Of a stretch of DNA of 64,000 bases, positions 62,595 through 64,000 are shown in pieces. The position numbers and the translations under genes are program-made. Origin of the DNA: Adineta steineri (Eukaryota; Rotifera; Eurotatoria; Adinetida; Adinetidae); assembly GCA_905250115.1 (NCBI GenBank), contig CAJNOI010000005.1, forward strand, positions 992,001 through 1,056,000. Reading direction: 5' to 3'. The notes under the pieces are model-generated. The model was not told where the DNA came from and made no database searches. It saw only the letters and a list, made by a program, of their open reading frames with translations. Positions within the stretch are counted from its first letter, which is position 1. Every line of letters starts with the position of its first letter.

Positions 62595-63158
62595 ATGGCA
62601 GCGACATCGACCAAATTACGTCCTTTGGTTAAAGGAAAAATCATTAAGAAACGCACAAAAAAATTTGTTCGCCATCAAAGTGATCGATATATGCGCCTAC
62701 GTGTATGTCTTTTTGGTTTGTTTGCCAATTTTAATTTCTTATTAATTTTATTTATTAATAGCCAAACTGGCGTAAACCACGTGGTATTGACAATCGTGTT
62801 CGACGACGATTCAAAGGTGTTTATTTAATGCCTTCAATTGGTTACGGTTCCGATAAACGTTCACGCCACATGCGTCCAGATGGTTTTCGAGCATTTCTTG
62901 TTAACAATGTTAAGGTAAATTGAATTGAAAAAAAAAACACATATCGATTAATCTTTATAATATAAAAAACCGAAACAAAAATCTTTATTTTTCGATTAGG
63001 AACTTGAAATGTTATTAATGCAAAACAAAAAATTTGCTGCTGAAATTGGTCATGCAGTATCAGCACCAAATCGTAAGAAAATTATCGAACGTGCACAACA
63101 ATTAGCCATCAAGGTTACAAATCCAAATGCTCGTTTACGTGCTGAAGAAAAAGAATAA
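62595..63158 (+). CDS. RPL32: 60S ribosomal protein eL32
   Basis: Three exons (62595-62702, 62762-62914, 63000-63158). The protein starts [20 protein letters not shown] and continues [74 protein letters not shown], and [17 protein letters not shown], ending LRAEEKE, full-length eL32. A pyrimidine-rich leader precedes the ATG. The stop is followed within about 20 bases by an AATAAATAAATC stretch that can serve as the poly(A) signal. Confidence 0.97.
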
Positions 63159-64000
63159 ACAACAAACAATAAATAAATCAATAAGAACAGCAACAATAAG
63201 AAATATTAATATGTATTATTTCCTGTTTGTTTGCATTTTTGGTTTCGCTAATATATCAATAAAAGATCTATAAGAACCGATATAGTTTTTGTTATTTTCT
63301 ATCGTAATTAATCTTTAGTTTACACAATGAGAATCTATTTCACTCAAATCAGATTTTCAAAAAAATAATTAATCTGAATAATAATATATTAAACACAATT
63401 CGTCCGAAAAGATATAATCACTTTATAAGTGCCAATAATTTCACTATGCACTCGAATTGAAGACTTGAGTTTTTCTATCGATTTCTCCTTCTATCACAAA
63501 GATAGTCTATACTATATATTTTTCAATATTTATTTTAGAATTGAAAGCACTTATTTTGATATATTCTTGCGAAAGAAAAAGCAAAAAAAATGTCAATTCT
63601 GAAACATTTATCAAATAATCTATTTATGCTTTTTTCCTTATGACATAATATGTCAAATAAACTATTGAATAGTTCGAAAATTTAGAATAATGTTAGAAAT
63701 TCGAGTAAATATGGTAAGAACATTGACGTTAATATATATGTTATCTTTTCTAGACCGGTAGTGGAATTATATGAATTTATAAAATATTTGAGAAGAACAT
63801 TTTGAATAAGTAAAAGTCTCGTATAAATTTGATGATGAAACGAATTTTGATATAATTAAAGATTACTTATGTTTTTTTTGAAGTATAACTTTGAATAGAT
63901 CTGTTCCTGGAAATATTACCAATGAGATAGTTAACTTAATTACATATAGTGTATCTCAAGGGATTTTCTTTTGTATAATTATCTAGATTAATTTTGAAAA
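63159..64000. other. AT-rich flank without a recognised gene
   Basis: This is the 3' flank of eL32 to the end of the window. No reading frame, RNA gene or repeat array was recognised. Confidence 0.45.

Noticed and set aside
1..64000. Transposons, CRISPR arrays, operons or riboswitches
   Set aside because: No transposase or reverse transcriptase frames, no terminal repeats or regularly spaced repeats. The genome is eukaryotic, so prokaryotic element types do not apply.
1..64000. Spliced-leader RNA gene
   Set aside because: I looked for a bdelloid-type spliced-leader sequence on both strands by eye and did not see one.

Overview
The window is metazoan nuclear DNA and looks most like a bdelloid rotifer (Rotaria/Adineta type). 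It is strongly AT-rich and gene-dense. Almost every gene is split by introns of about 50-65 bp with GT-AG ends. Typical bdelloid content is present: an ADP-ribosyltransferase fused to TPR repeats, and bacterial-type metabolic genes embedded among ordinary animal genes. The species call is inference. Two 100-bp runs of N (28894-28993 and 61587-61686) are assembly gaps.

Layout. 1-2440: AT-rich flank, then a small single-pass membrane protein (+). 2771-10309 (-): a PDZ-scaffold locus, read here as a seven-PDZ protein followed by a two-PDZ protein that ends in a class I PDZ ligand (NHERF/PDZK1 style). 12704-13380 (-): small secreted six-cysteine protein. 14127-15326 (-): ribosomal protein eL19. 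16092-18306 (-): tRNA m2,2G26 dimethyltransferase TRMT1. 18661-25670 (-): Mediator subunit MED14. 26422-28731 (-): type II membrane protein whose Ser/Thr-rich stalk is coded by a long series of mini-exons. 29019-38657 (-): eukaryotic acetyl-CoA carboxylase, with its extreme 3' end lost in the first gap. 39849-40817 (-): BRMS1/BRMS1L-like Sin3-HDAC subunit. 41068-41138 (-): tRNA-Glu(CTC). 41412-46080 (+): TRPM-family channel.

46969-58954 is an accessory block. It holds a secreted protein, a tetraspanin, a probable GPI-anchored cysteine-rich protein, a malate synthase of the bacterial G type, a bacterial-type ureidoglycolate lyase (AllA), an ART-TPR protein and a second tetraspanin. The window closes with a HIT/GalT-like protein (59313-60706, -), an unidentified C-terminal gene fragment beside the second gap (60952-61586, -), and the ribosomal genes eS10 and eL32 (+).

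The main point of interest is the tail-to-tail pair malate synthase G / ureidoglycolate lyase, whose stop codons lie about 125 bp apart. The lyase releases glyoxylate from ureidoglycolate, the last step of purine-ring breakdown. Malate synthase condenses glyoxylate with acetyl-CoA to malate. Both proteins resemble bacterial enzymes, yet malate synthase carries a 53-bp spliceosomal-type intron and both genes lie among animal genes, so they look like integrated, domesticated horizontal acquisitions forming a two-gene glyoxylate module.

Exon joins were read by eye. Coordinates given as gene spans include introns, and boundaries may be off by a base or two.
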